This document shows, piece after piece, positions 10,560 through 22,069 of a stretch of 64,000 nucleotides of DNA. The stretch spans positions 98,872,874 to 98,936,873 of the forward strand of contig CM061062.1 in assembly GCA_030762895.1 (NCBI GenBank). The letters run 5' to 3'. This DNA is from Sophora flavescens (Eukaryota > Streptophyta > Magnoliopsida > Fabales > Fabaceae). Under the pieces are notes generated by a model. That model was not told the origin of the DNA and searched no databases. It worked only from the letters and a program-made list of their open reading frames with translations. Position numbers and translations under genes: made by a program. Position 1 is the first letter of the stretch, and every line of letters begins with the position of its first letter.

Positions 10560-11940
10560 CGGTTAGGTCCACTCTGCCGTCACGAATATAATAATCAGTT
10601 GCTCCACGGCTTGTCCCTTTGACGGTTGTGACTTGTGAGTGTATGAACAGGCAGGGGAAGACCTGATCTTTCAATTTCAGGAACTTGACATTCAAGAGAG
10701 GATTCGTATTTCTAATGTGGTAATCATGTAAGTTATATAGTATCGTAGTATCGGTATTCTAATTTCATATAATATCGTATATAAGTATGAGGCTCAATTT
10801 TACTTTACAATTTCTACAAACTACTTGACACGAATTGTTAAAGCTAATATATTGTAGCTGTTTTTTGTCGATTTGGATGGCTCAAAAAAATTTTATGTTC
10901 AAATCAACAAAATCGGAGCTGGAATCTATAATGAAAGTTGTTAAGCTAAAAGACATTGGATCAATGCAAGATGTGCAAGGTTTAAATATCATGTTGGTTC
11001 TCAAATCCTTATGGGTGCTCGGATTTTAATTAGCGGATCCGCGATTATAAAATTTTAAATTGAGAAGGTAGTGTTTAAATAGTGAGGGGTGAAGGTGGTG
11101 AATTTCATCTTTTCTTTTATGATTATAATTACACAATCGTCAATTTTGTTAACAGGTGATATAACTTGCACGGGATTGAACGAGAGACTAATGTGTCCTA
11201 ATTATGTAATTGTAAAAGATTAATTGATTAATTTATTTTTGTTATGGATTAAAAGTGAAACCATATTTTTTGTGAGAGGCCAAAATGGATCTTTTATGAT
11301 TTATGAACTTGAGGACATTGTTCCTTCTTGTTCATTATATTAAGAGAGTTGCAATTTCATTTGTCACAATATCAAATTGAAAAACTAAAATGACCATCAT
11401 AATCAAATCCATTTGAAGCTAAGTTAAAACTTAAAACCACGGATTGAATTGAAAGGTTTGTGGAAAAATAAGTGTTCGAGAGAACTTTCCTTTCGTAAAC
11501 TCGGATTAGATGGAGTCAAATATAATTTTTAGATTCCAAGAATCTCATAAAAAAATATAAAACGATTCACAGTTCTCTACCTTAAGATAATGAGAAGAAA
11601 GTTAATTTTTAAGGACTATGCTTGATTTCATCCGTTGCCAAACCTTTTGAGTAACATGGAGGGACATATCCACGTTAAATGTGTGTGGACAATTGCACTC
11701 ATAAGGCAAAATTTTCAAAATTAACATAGATGTTCCACCCATATATTAAATCATCACTTATCTTTTGATGAGAGGAAAAATTATTTTTATAGTCTTTCAT
11801 CTTTCCTTGTTGAATTGTTTATCATTTCTTATACATAGATATATAAGTTCCACATTAAAATGGAATCAAATTGTACCTTTTGTATTTTATATCATTTATT
11901 ATATTTATAAAATTTATAAACTATTTTATGCCTTCATAAA
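9632..11940. other. Non-coding DNA with a long TTA/TA microsatellite
   Basis: No gene could be supported. The ORFs here are short, and the longest one near 10.4 kb owes its leucine run to the TTA microsatellite. The remainder is AT-rich with no resolved repeat. Confidence 0.6.
10464..10558. repeat. TTA trinucleotide and TA dinucleotide microsatellite
   Basis: About 60 bases of TTA repeats pass directly into about 34 bases of TA repeats. Confidence 0.98.
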
Positions 11941-12185
11941 CCAAAATTTCGACCCAGTATAGGTAACTCAGTTGGTTGTGTAGATTGAGCTTGTGGGGGG
12001 AGGACTTGAGTTCAAATCCACATAACACTAGGGAGGGGTGAAGAACCTTAACTATGACTAAGCACCAAAGCGAAGATTAGTCCAATAACGGGTTCAAAAG
12101 ACTCAAGCTTAAGGGATACTATGTGGACCTACTGGGAGCCAAAGACCCTAATTACGGTGGGTTCCTAAAAAAAGTCCAAAATTTC
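11941..12185 (+). mobile_element. tRNA-derived SINE with 10-bp target duplication
   Basis: The body is about 11951-12175. The direct repeats CCAAAATTTC lie at 11941-11950 and 12176-12185. Inside are AGGTAACTCAGTTGG (11961-11975), a pol III A-box-like stretch, and GAGTTCAAATCC (12008-12019), a B-box-like stretch, about 35 bases apart. The 3' end has a short A run. This is the organisation of a tRNA-derived SINE. It is not a tRNA gene, because no cloverleaf with acceptor pairing is present. Confidence 0.75.
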
Positions 12186-12330
12186 TATATCCATCACCTA
12201 TAACATGTATGTAACATAAAAACTGTTTACTGTGGTACGTGTTTTTATCGAATAAGAGGTTGTTTTTCCGCTGCTTAACTTTTCCTTCAAATAAATTACT
12301 TGTTATCTAATTAAATTGTGATATATTAAA

Positions 12331-13310
12331 TAGGTTTAAGGTTAAAGTAATCTTTTGGTCCCTATACGTGATACTAATTTTCAATTTGGTTCATATACGT
12401 AAAAAGTTATTAATTTGGCCCATATACGTGACACTGGTTTTCAATTTGGTCCTCACCGCTAATTGGTGTCATATAAGAGGGACCAAATTGCAAATGATTG
12501 TCACGTGTAGGGACCAATTCAACAAAAAAAATTGAAATTGATCCCTACATGTGACAATTATTTTCAATTTGGTCCCTACATGTGACAATCATTTGCAATT
12601 CGGTCCCTCTCATATAGGGACCAATTAGCAGTGAGACCAAATTGAAAACCAGTGTCACGTATAGGGACCAAATTGATATTTTTTTACGTATAGGGACCAA
12701 ATTGAAAATCAGTATCACGTATAGGGACCAAAAGATTACTTTAACCTAGGTTTAAATAAGTTTTCGGTCCCCGTACGTAAAGTTCATCAATTTTAGTTTT
12801 AGTCAATGTAAAAAAAATTCATAGGATTTCGTCCCTATAATATAATTATTATTTTTTAAATAATTCATACCGTTATCTTTTTCCGTTATCTAATACTCAG
12901 GGATATCAAATTAATTTCATTTTATTATCTGACTTGCTATGAAATTTGGCTAGAAATCAGAGGCAAAATCACACATTAGGGGCCACATGGTTAAAATTGC
13001 TAAATTCCTTGATTTTGTGTGATATATAGTACTCAGATGTACTGATGTAATTTATTGTTATTATCCGACTTGCTCCAAATTTTGGCTAGAAAATTTAAAA
13101 ATAAATAAAATCATACATTAGGGTGATAAGGTTAGATTTGACGATTTTTTTTTCTTTTGGTATGACTTATATTACTCACGGGGTAACAGTAAGGACTGTT
13201 TACAAAGGTTTTGAAATTACAGGGAGGGACAAAATGTTAAGAAATTTTTTTTATAGGGGTTAAAATCAAAATTAATAAACTTTACATGGACTACAAACTT
13301 ATTTAACCTA
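12331..13310. mobile_element. Fold-back element interrupted by a smaller MITE
   Basis: The outer inverted ends are TAGGTTTAAATAAGTTTT on the left (joined by removing the inner element) and, on the minus strand, TAGGTTAAATAAGTTTGTAG at 13291-13310. Both are followed inward by related GGTCC/TAGTCC, ACGTAAAGTT and AATTTTAGTTTTA/AATTTTGATTTTA segments. No ORF is present. The left arm was hit by the 407-bp element at 12340-12746. The family is not assigned. Confidence 0.55.
12340..12746. mobile_element. 407-bp fold-back MITE, Mutator-like, copy 1
   Basis: The element begins GGTTAAAGTAATC and ends GATTACTTTAACC and is an almost complete palindrome built of 'GGTCCCTATACGTGA'-type units. The 9-bp duplication TAGGTTTAA lies at 12331-12339 and 12747-12755. 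A 9-bp duplication is the hallmark of Mutator-like transposons. No coding capacity is seen, so it is non-autonomous. A second copy lies at 15834-16241. Confidence 0.85.
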
Positions 13311-13494
13311 TTAAATATATCATTGCATAAATGTACACGTTGTTTTTTTTTTTACCCTACGTACGTACGATCAACGATACGTATTAGCACAGGGTAATTT
13401 TTCGTAAAAAAAACTAAAAGAAACCCATCGATCAACATTTAGTACAACTACTTCCGTTTTCATGTCTTCATTGGTACTAACTACTGATAATACA

Positions 13495-14002
13495 GGTTTA
13501 ATTGCACTTGTGGTGTTCCAAGTATCAGTAATGTATGATTTTCATCTCTCATATTTTTTTCGAGCATATTTGGTTTTCTTAGTTTTTTAATTGTACAATT
13601 ATAGTCCTTCAATCCATATGCTGTTGAATTGGTAACAAAGTTTGTTGACTATCAAGTGGATTAAAATATATTTATTTTAGGATTTGGGAGTAAAATACGT
13701 TTAGGGTTCTATCAATAACAAATGGATGGGTTTGGGGCTCATTTGACACAGATTAAGGGACCCGTCATCCGTTAAAAATAATATTTAAAATTTTTAATTA
13801 AAAAAAATTAACAATAAATAATTATATTTTAATTCACTTGGTGTGACATGTCAGTAAACTATGTTACCAATTTGACAGCAGATGGATAGAATGACTACAA
13901 TTGCACAATTGAAAAACTAGGGAACAAATGCGCTCGAAAAATTTGTGAAAGACCAAAATCGCACATTATCAATACTTGAGGGACCAAAAGTGCAATTAAG
14001 CC
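13495..14002. mobile_element. Fold-back MITE-like element
   Basis: The left end GGTTTAATTGCACTTGTGG pairs with the right end, GGCTTAATTGCACTTTTGG on the minus strand. Inner segments also pair, for example ATTGTACAATTATAGTC with its inverse near 13890-13905. The 9-base flanks (13486-13494 and 14003-14011) agree at seven positions, so a decayed 9-bp duplication is possible. No ORF. Confidence 0.6.
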
Positions 14003-15833
14003 AATAATATATATGTGGTCCTCATACACAAGTACAGGCGTATATTGATATTTAACCGGCATATACACTATCCAAAGTAAAATTATATTTTTTTAGCTTT
14101 GTAATTTTTTCTTGGCCTTTAAGCCCCGTTTAATACCAAAAAAAATTATTATTATGTAAAATTATATTAATTAGCGTTCTTTTAGTTTAATTTGACGCTT
14201 CAAGTTTTAATAGTTATCTAAAAACATGTATCAGCTTGATAAATGTAACTTGATTTATGAAAGTTCATAAAATAAATATAATCGGTTGATTTCTTTCTCT
14301 TGCAGGAAACACGTCGTCTCGTGTATGTGTGACGTGTCATACAAAAATCTTCATTCCTTATAAAAGCGAAGCAACAATTTATTTTGGATAAACGTGGATA
14401 TCTTATAGTCGGGAGTTAGAAATTAATCCCTCGAGATATTGGGATTCATTTAAAGGATTGATCTCTCTCAACGGATATTCTCCCGTATATATGAATCGAG
14501 AATCGAACTTCTAATCACATACTTAAGGGATTCGATTATTTAGCCAGATCATATTGATAAGCGACAATTTATTTAAGCCATTCAAAGTGGGACAATGATA
14601 TTTGACAATCAAATTAATCAGATTCCAAACTCTGATTTTGATTATATGTGGAGAACAGAAATAGCACATTTCTATAGGTTTTATAGTTTTATTATAAAAT
14701 AAAAAATACACCATCATTTTCGACCCTTCCTAATCTTCAACATTAGCCTTCATTTCATTTTTTAATCCCTGACAAAGAAAGTGCCGAAAAAGACTCATCA
14801 ATCAATGCCCGCGCTCAAAATACCACAGGAACAATTCCTAGCATAATAGCATTATCCATGCCAACAATTCCTTCTTTCACAGCAAAAAATATAAACCGAC
14901 GGTAGCAAATAGCAATACATTATACATAGATATATATAAAGAGGAAGTTTCGTGCAGGTAAAAGTGTACTCATGGCTTGGACTAGGTACTATTGGAGATT
15001 AGATTGGAAAGTAGTGTAAAAGTCATTTTAAAAGTTTGGGGAAGTGATTATGATACGACACGCATATAGTCATTGAAGAACAAACAAAAAGGGTTTCACT
15101 TTCAGTCTTTCACTTTTGAGAATATGGTTTTCAAGGCAAGCTGTGTTATTTGCATGTCAGGATATGACATCCGGTTGATATATTTTGATTAATTATATGT
15201 AAATATTTGATTAATTTAGTTTATGATTAATGAGTTATCTGAAACTTATTTTTCTAATTATATAAATATTTGGTTAATCATATATATGGTTAATTCAATT
15301 CTTTATATGATTAAGGATCATCATAAATTAACCAAATTTTTACACATAATTAATTATATAATAAATTAAATTAATTAAATATTTATACACATGATTAATT
15401 AATATTTCACCGGAGATATTTCAAATGAATGTTAAAAATATATTTCTCTTTCAAGGCCTCCACCACATTCTTTCATTTTGTCATTTAGTAATGGATCGTA
15501 CAAATTTGTCTTTTGCAATGGTAGGGGACTCCTTCTACTCTACGAGTAGCTATTAATTTGTTGCCTTGCATTTTTGACACGAACTCATGAGAATTATCAA
15601 TTATGAATCGAATCATCCTTATCTGTTGTGCTGAATTTAATTCAATCATTTGAGTACTGAAAGAAGGGCAATTCTTTAATCCTCACGCCTCTTCGTTGAG
15701 TTTCCGTCTTCTACCAAAATTTGCCCCGTGTAGTCTGTGTTCAATAAATTATGTTGAATTTGGATTAAAATTTATTTGTTACTCAGCCCATTACAATCGA
15801 TTCAGCAGGTTTGTACATGAATAAAAAAAGAAA
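14003..15833. other. AT-rich non-coding DNA
   Basis: No gene, boundary or array could be supported. Repeated ATTAATTA-type words at 15180-15410 make a locally low-complexity stretch. Confidence 0.6.
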
Positions 15834-16241
15834 GGTTAAAGTAATTTTATGGTCCTTATACGTGATACTGATTTTCAATTTGATTCTTATACGTAAAAAG
15901 TTATCAGTTTGATCCCTATACGTGATACTGGTTTTCAATTTGGTCATCACCGCTAATTGGTCCCTATATAAGAGGACCAAATTACAAATTATTATCACAT
16001 GTAGAGACCACTTCAACAAAAAAAATTGAAATCGATCCCTACATGTGACAATTATTTTCAATTTGGTCCCTATATGTGATAATAATTTACAATTTGGTCC
16101 CTATATAAGAGGGATCAATTAGTGGTGATGACCAAATTGAAAATCAGTGTCACGTATAGGGATCAAATTGATAACTTATTACGTATAGGGACCAAATTGA
16201 AAATCATTGTCACATATAGGGACCAAAAAATTACTTTAATC
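15834..16241. mobile_element. Fold-back MITE, Mutator-like, copy 2
   Basis: It is 408 bp and collinear with 12340-12746, starting GGTTAAAGTAAT and ending ATTACTTTAATC (one decayed end base). The 9-bp duplication AAAAAGAAA is perfect at 15825-15833 and 16242-16250. A 92-codon minus-strand ORF across it comes from the palindromic repeat units and is not a gene. Confidence 0.85.
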
Positions 16242-17412
16242 AAAAAGAAAAAAGTAAATCTTCGTATCAGATATGTGCGGGCCGAGTAAAACACTACAGG
16301 TATACAATTCTATAATTCCTTTTTTTTTTTACGAATTTCTATAATTCTTTAATTACTATGTGTATTGTAAATACACATATGTATTATATCCATTATTTTA
16401 CAAAGAGTTGTGTTATTCTAACAATTCATATGGAACAACTCTATTATGTAGTGATATTTTCATAATTTTAACCTTCTTTTTTAAACATCCATTATGTAGT
16501 TACTGTTCATATATACAGTTGTCACCATATAGTTGTCCAAAATGATTGTTAGAATAATATTTTTGTTTTATAAAACATGAGTTGCTTAAAATTAGCCATA
16601 AATGATGGAAGATGAATTTGAATTAACTGTATTATGTTATATATAGAAAATAGAATTGCGAAAAAATTTATTGTAAATTTAAATATAAATGATTTTAATC
16701 TCATGGAATCCTTTTATTATTTTTTCGATATGATTTGTGATTTTAAAATATTTTTATAACAGCATGGTCGACCTTTGGCTAAAGTCGGTAAACCACTGGC
16801 TTTAGACCTCCCAAAAAATTTCTAATTTTGATAGTTTTAGGTTTTCAATAAAATCTCAAACTTAATATAAAATTTTTTTTTTTTTATCTACAAGTGTGGT
16901 TGTATGTACACACAACAAATATTTACACCAATCATAATAATTTTACTTTAAAAATATAAAAAAATTATAATAAAAATAAAATTTATATATAATATTATTT
17001 TTATTAAAATATTTTTACTAGTTTTAAAAAGTCTCACTCAAAATTCGCTTTAGGCCTCGATATATGTTGGGTTGGCCCTACAGTTAAGGTAGAATTTTTT
17101 GGGTAGTCAATAACAAAAATCTTCGAAGCGACATAAATAGGGATAGAGTTCTTCATATTATATTATGTGGGCCTTCGGCCCCACTAAATATTTAAATTTT
17201 ATGAAATTATTTATAGTATAAGTTTATTAATTTATACTAATAGGAGGGTATATATGCTAGAACTAAAGTATATTTTTTAATAGAGAGGGATAATCACAAT
17301 TCTCATACTTTCATCGTATAGGGCATTCTTTTTTAGCTATGAATATTGTCAAAACTTTTTTTTTTATAACAAGATGGTATATGAATTTCTAATCATCTGT
17401 CTAATAAATATA
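16242..17412. other. AT-rich non-coding DNA
   Basis: No gene could be supported. T runs and A/T low-complexity blocks lie around 16875-17000. Confidence 0.6.
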
Positions 17413-17940
17413 CACTACAAGAAATTCGACGATTAGCTATGACAAATTTGGTAGCTCATTCGTATCTAATCTCCGGCAAACAAATTAGCTACATAATCGG
17501 TGGTAGCATAAATTGAGTGGCAAATCCGCTAGAAAAAATTCCCTAGCCAATTCATAGCTAATCTTAAAAAAGTTCTAGCTAATTTGTAGCTAATTCCTAG
17601 TAATATGTTGTACATAAATGATTTTTCAAGCTAAATTAGCTACAATATTTTTGTAGCGATTTTATAGTTAATCAAGCAAAAATTTCATAGCAGTTTTATA
17701 GCTATTTCCTAGCTAATTCAACAAAAAATATTAAAAAAACCACTTACTGGTTATTTGATAGTAAAAAAAATCTAACTAAATTGCAAAACACCACACGAGC
17801 CCACATTTTCTTATCAAATCAAGAGACCTTTCTAGAAAAATATTGTTAGTAAGCATGACTTTATCCATCTATGCTAGGATGGTTGTTATACAAGCTTGAC
17901 ATAGTTTTCCTTCCTACTACAAAGTGTTGTTATACATAAG

Positions 17941-18565
17941 TGTACTGGTCGAAGAGTGAAATCCGGCCACCAAGCTCGAATACCCGGCCCAGTCCGGAAG
18001 TTAAAGATAATAAGTTAAAGATCACTTAATTAAGGGATAGGATATTGATATTAAATCCTGATATTATGTGAAATAACCTTATCTGGTTAAAAGAGATAAT
18101 ATCCCTTAAATTAAAGAATCACATCTCAAAAGATATTTAAGAGATAAATCAGATCTCTAAAAGATATTTAAGAGATAAATCAGATCTTTAAAAGATATTT
18201 AAGAGATAAATCAGGTCTCTAAGAGATAGGGGAATCCTATTATAAAAGGAATACCCATGATAGAGACTCACCTTTCACTGAATCCCGGTAACTCTCCCTT
18301 AAGCGTATTAGAGGAGCTAGCTAGACCAAGAGACTATCAGACAATCCTTACTCACTGGTATCCATCGGATACAAGATTAGGGGATCGAGATCACCGTACC
18401 ACCAAGGGTTGAACCTAGAACTACGTCTGACTTTGATTCCCATTGGGATACGTAGGACCGGAATATCACATTATGTCAAGCCAAAGTCTAAAACAACCCC
18501 CATTGTTCACTCTTGGTTTAACGTTCTACGGCGAGATTCCGGCAAGTCGGATCTCGGTAGGAACA
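17941..18565 (+). repeat. 5' LTR of the gypsy-type element
   Basis: It is 625 bp and homologous to 23885-24510. It holds about four tandem copies of a 30-odd-base unit containing TTTAAGAGATAAATC (18115-18225) and a TATA box, CTATTATAAAAGGA, at about 18238-18251. Confidence 0.93.
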
Positions 18566-18567
18566 TT

Positions 18568-18586
18568 TGGCGCCCACAGTGGGGCC
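18568..18586 (+). other. Primer-binding site of the gypsy-type element
   Basis: TGGCGCCCACAGTGGGGCC starts two bases after the 5' LTR, a sequence typical of plant Gypsy elements. I do not assign the tRNA. Confidence 0.75.
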
Positions 18587-18669
18587 GAGGCAAACTTTCC
18601 CCGGTCGCACATCCATCGACATCTGTCGAACGATTGATCAGATGAGCTATCAAAACTATGACACAGTAA

Positions 18670-19805
18670 ATGGCTGTCAATGATTCAAACCCAAACCCAA
18701 CTCTCAAAGCCTCCAAGGGTTCCAACCAAATCTTACAATGTCGAATCAGATAAAAAGAAGCCCAAAATTGAAACCCCACTTGTTATTCGACGCTCTCCGT
18801 ACAAGGGGAATGCCACCAGATTCCACTGAAAATACTCTCGATTCCAACACAGTCTCTGACAAATCTCCCATCAAAATCGAACCTTCCGTCAAAACTTTGG
18901 GTCCTCTTTCCATGAGCGATGCTTATAGTAGCACTCACTCTGATCACTCCTTCATTGAATCGATTGTGGGTTTGACCGAGAAGGAAGCTTCTCCTTCTCA
19001 TGTTGGGGTTCTTTCTGATGTAGAGAAAAAGGGGGAAAAGGGTTCCTTTGAGTTGGAATCTCTGTCTTTGGAATTTGAGAATGTAGCACGTGTTGTTCCT
19101 GGGAGGATAACTAGTGTGCGGTTTTTTCCTTCGATTGGTGTGAAGATGATAGTGGTGGGTAACAAGTTTGGGAATATTGGATTTTGGAATTTTGGAGATT
19201 CAGATGCTAGAGATGGAGAAAATTAGGTTTATTTATACCAACCCCATTCAGCTCCCATTTCTGGGATATTGGTTCAACCAAATTGCATCTCCAAGATCTA
19301 CACAAGTTGTTATGACGGATTAGTTCGGTTAATGGACGCTGAGAAGGAAATCTTTGATCTGGTGTTTAGTAGCGACGAATGGATATATTCCCTCTCTCAA
19401 CCAAAAAATGAGGCAAACTGCCTATATATTTTGGTGAGGGTTGTGGAGGTTTGAGTATTTGAGATAACAGGATCGGAAAATGTTCATCCAACTGGGTTTT
19501 GCATGAAAGTAGGATTAATACAATAGATTTCAACTGTGTAAACCCTCACATTGTAGCTACTAGTTCCTCTGATGGAACTGCCTGCACCTGGGATTTGAGA
19601 TATATTGATGCCGATAAGCAGACAGCTTTGAGGACATTCACCCACGCGAGGGCTGTGCAATCTGCTTACTTCCCTCCTTCTGGATGTAGCCTGGCAACTA
19701 CAGGCACGGAAACACAATTTGTATATATGGTGGAGTTAACTTGGAGGATGCAGCTGTTTTTCATCATGACAATCAGACTGGCAGATGGCTTTCTACTTTC
19801 AGGGC
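18670..19805 (+). pseudogene. Captured, intronless WD40 gene fragment (WDR76/DDB2-like)
   Basis: Several blocks read as a plant WD-repeat protein resembling WDR76. In order they are KKKPKIETPLVIRRSP, VARVVPGRITSVRFFPS, VVGNKFGNIGFWN, HSAPISGILVQPNCISKIYT, SCYDGLVRLMDAEKEIFDLV, RINTIDFNCVNPHIVATSSS, DGTACTWDLRYIDADK, TFTHARAVQSAYFPPSG and NLEDAAVFHHDNQTGRW. Blocks that a genomic copy would be expected to split run together with no intron, so an mRNA-derived copy is likely. Decay is plain: in-frame stops at 19224-19226 and after GGLSI near 19455-19465, a frameshift near 18795-18805, one near 19430 and another near 19700. Similarity stops after STFRA at about 19805. The source would be a nuclear chromatin/DNA-damage WD40 protein; this copy cannot make it. 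The WDR76 name comes from memory of the family. Confidence 0.75.
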
Positions 19806-20061
19806 CATCCAATGTCATTATTTTTCTTGGAGAGCTGAAGAAGATATCTTACAGAGCTCGGCCAGTACAACTCGATCTAGGAGAGCTCGACCATATGGGC
19901 TTGAGGGAATGCCTAAATCAGAAGCCGCGAAATACTCAGGTGATATTGTTCTCTAAATCTAGTTTAAATCTAATATGATTTGATATGTTTTGCTCCACGT
20001 CTTTAATGTTGTGTTATGTAGCATCATATCACGTTATTTATATATTTGAGCAAAGTGATGT

Positions 20062-20409
20062 TTGGATGATACCACTCCCAGAGTCACAAAATTTGCGACT
20101 ACAAAGTGGTTGAGCTCCGGCTCCCTTGAAAACTCACATTCAGCCCCGGCTCCCGAAAGGTCGAGCCAAAACTCCCTCTCAAAATTCCACCAAAGAGGAA
20201 CACGAGTCAAAGCTCCTCGAATTAAAACTATGGAGGCCGAGTTAGACTCCCTCTATAAAAATCATAGAGATCGAGCTCTCCCTTGGGAAAAAAAAAATCC
20301 ATCAGCTTTAGCACTCAAACACCATACTAACTCACCAAAGAGGTTGATCGAGCTAAAATCGACTAATCAGGGTCGAAGTGCTGAGCCTATAAAGGTGTAT
20401 AAATCCTAA
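20062..20409 (+). other. Open frame of unknown function in the gypsy-type element
   Basis: A 115-codon frame rich in Ser, Pro, Arg and Lys. No domain is recognised. Its 3' end enters the tandem-repeat tract, so it may be a relic of element-specific coding sequence or chance. I do not call it a gene. Confidence 0.25.
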
Positions 20410-21075
20410 AGAGGTTGACCGAGCTACGACCAATCAGGGTCGGAGTGTCGAGCTTATAAAGGTGCATAAATCCTAAAGAGGCTGACCGAGCTACGACCAA
20501 TCAGGGTCGGAGTGTCGAGCCTATAAAGGTGCATAAATCCTAAAGAGGCTGACCAAGCTACGACCAATCTGGGTCGGAGTGTGGAGCCTATAAAGGTGCA
20601 TAAATCCTAAAGAGGTTGACCGAGCTACGACCAATCAGGGTCGGAGTGCCGAGCCTATAAAGGTGCATAAATCCTAAACAGGTTGACCGAGCTACAACCA
20701 ATCAGGGTCGGAGTGCCGAGCCTATAAAGGTGCATAAATCCTAAAGAGGTTGACCGAGCTACGACCAATCAGGGTCGGAGTGCCGAGCCTATAAAGGTGT
20801 ATAAATCCTAAAGAGGTGACCGAGCTAAAATCGACCGAGCTGCCGTCGAGGCGCCGGACCTAAAGAGGCAAGTGCCTAAAGAGGTGACCGAGCTAAAATC
20901 GACCGAGCTGCCGTCGAGACGCCGGACCTAAAGAGGCAAGTGCCTAAAGAGGCTGACCGAGCTAAAGTCGACCGAGTTGAGGTCGAAATGGCGAGTCTAT
21001 AAAGGTAAAAAAAAACAACTTACTACCTAAAGAGACTGGCCAAGTTGAAGTCGACCGAGTTGAGGTCGAAATGCC
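20334..21075 (+). repeat. Tandem repeat tract, 67-68 bp units, inside the gypsy-type element
   Basis: Units beginning AAATCCTAAAGAGG start at 20401, 20468, 20535, 20602, 20669, 20736 and 20803, an exact 67-base period. Each contains GACCGAGCTACGACCAATC and GGGTCGGAGTG. A variant 68-bp unit with CCGTCGAG and CGCCGGACC occurs twice (from 20815 and 20883), followed by diverged copies to about 21075. Neighbouring copies differ by only a few bases, which points to recent unequal exchange or template slippage. Confidence 0.9.
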
Positions 21076-21332
21076 AAGCCTACAATGGTAATAACACCTT
21101 AACGCCTGAAAAGGTATTTCAAGGCCTAAGAAGGTGGGTAAGAACCTACAGGTATTTCAAATTCTGACTATTTCGACTAAATCGCGTAACACGCTGAAAC
21201 TAAACAAGTACTAACTTAGAAAAATAGTTGCAAAAGGTAAGGTGCATGTCGGTCCATCAATAACCATGGGCCAAGCCCAGAATACATAAGATTTCAAAAT
21301 CAAAAGGGCATCGCCCAAAAACAACGTGTTTC

Positions 21333-22030
21333 CTAACCTACTAATACAAATTCATGAGTCAAGGTCATCCTCGGCATTTGGAGAGAGGGTAGCAGACTGG
21401 CCAGGTAGGCCCACTTCACCTTCATCTTCGGGTCCCTCCTTGGCCGCTTTCCCCTCGCCCTCTTCCCCTTGAGATACGGCTCCTCATCCTCCAGCTCGGA
21501 CAATGGAATTAGGATTCCATCTCGGTTAAAATCCTTGTCCACGTCAGCACATGAGAAGTCAGCATTCAGATTGAAATGCTGAAGCTACTTCACGGCTCGG
21601 GAAAAGCCATTAACATGCTCCCTCATGATAGAAGCCTCGGGTTCAGCCAGATCAGAACGGAGCCTCAGATTCTTCCCCTTCTCGGATTCCATCAACTTCC
21701 GCAACTCAAGACTGGCTTCCTTCTCGGCTTGAAGCCTTTCCACGACCTTCGGAAGGTTGAGCCGGTCGGTTCTTTCCATTTCCAGCTCGGTCATAAGGGT
21801 GGTATTGCCTTTTTTTCATCTATACCTTTTGGGCTTTCAATTGCCTAATTAGCCGAGCTTGCTCTTCACACTTTGCCATGGCTTTTTCAAGCTCGTTCCC
21901 AGTGCGCAAAGTTCGGGCAGCTTCCGCCTTCATACTTTTCATTATTAGAAAGCTCATGGCTCGAAAAACAGGTAATGGAGGAGACTTAGAAGAGCATAAG
22001 CGACCGCAGCTTTCCTGCTCGCATCATGGC
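21333..22030 (-). pseudogene. Antisense coding remnants in the gypsy-type element
   Basis: Two minus-strand frames, 21333-21542 (69 codons) and 21585-21794 (69 codons), lie opposite to the element's transcription. The second is coiled-coil-like (MTELEMERTDRLNLPKVV, then LQAEKEASLELRKLMESEKG). Beyond it the minus strand at 21800-22030 continues with similar Lys/Glu/Arg-rich text in broken frames. Antisense ORFs upstream of the 3' LTR are known from the Tat group of plant Gypsy elements (Grande, Retand), and their products are often coiled-coil rich. This assignment is an inference from position, strand and composition. Confidence 0.4.
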
Positions 22031-22069
22031 CCAGTTCGAGTAAAAGTCGAGCATATGCTGGCTTAATAA

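Noticed and set aside
10381..10566. ORF with a long leucine run and an Ile-Tyr repeat
   Set aside because: Produced by the TTA/TA microsatellite.
11961..12019. A-box and B-box pair suggesting a tRNA gene
   Set aside because: No acceptor-stem pairing. The unit is flanked by 10-bp duplications and has a tail, so it is a SINE.
18738..19226. 162-codon ORF as an intact gene starting MSNQIKRSP
   Set aside because: The true family frame upstream differs (KKKPKIETPLVIRRSP), so this start is an artefact of a frameshift. The frame also ends at a nonsense codon in mid-domain.
20401..20810. Regular repeats resembling a CRISPR array
   Set aside because: The repeats are contiguous 67-bp units with no unique spacers and lie inside a plant LTR element.
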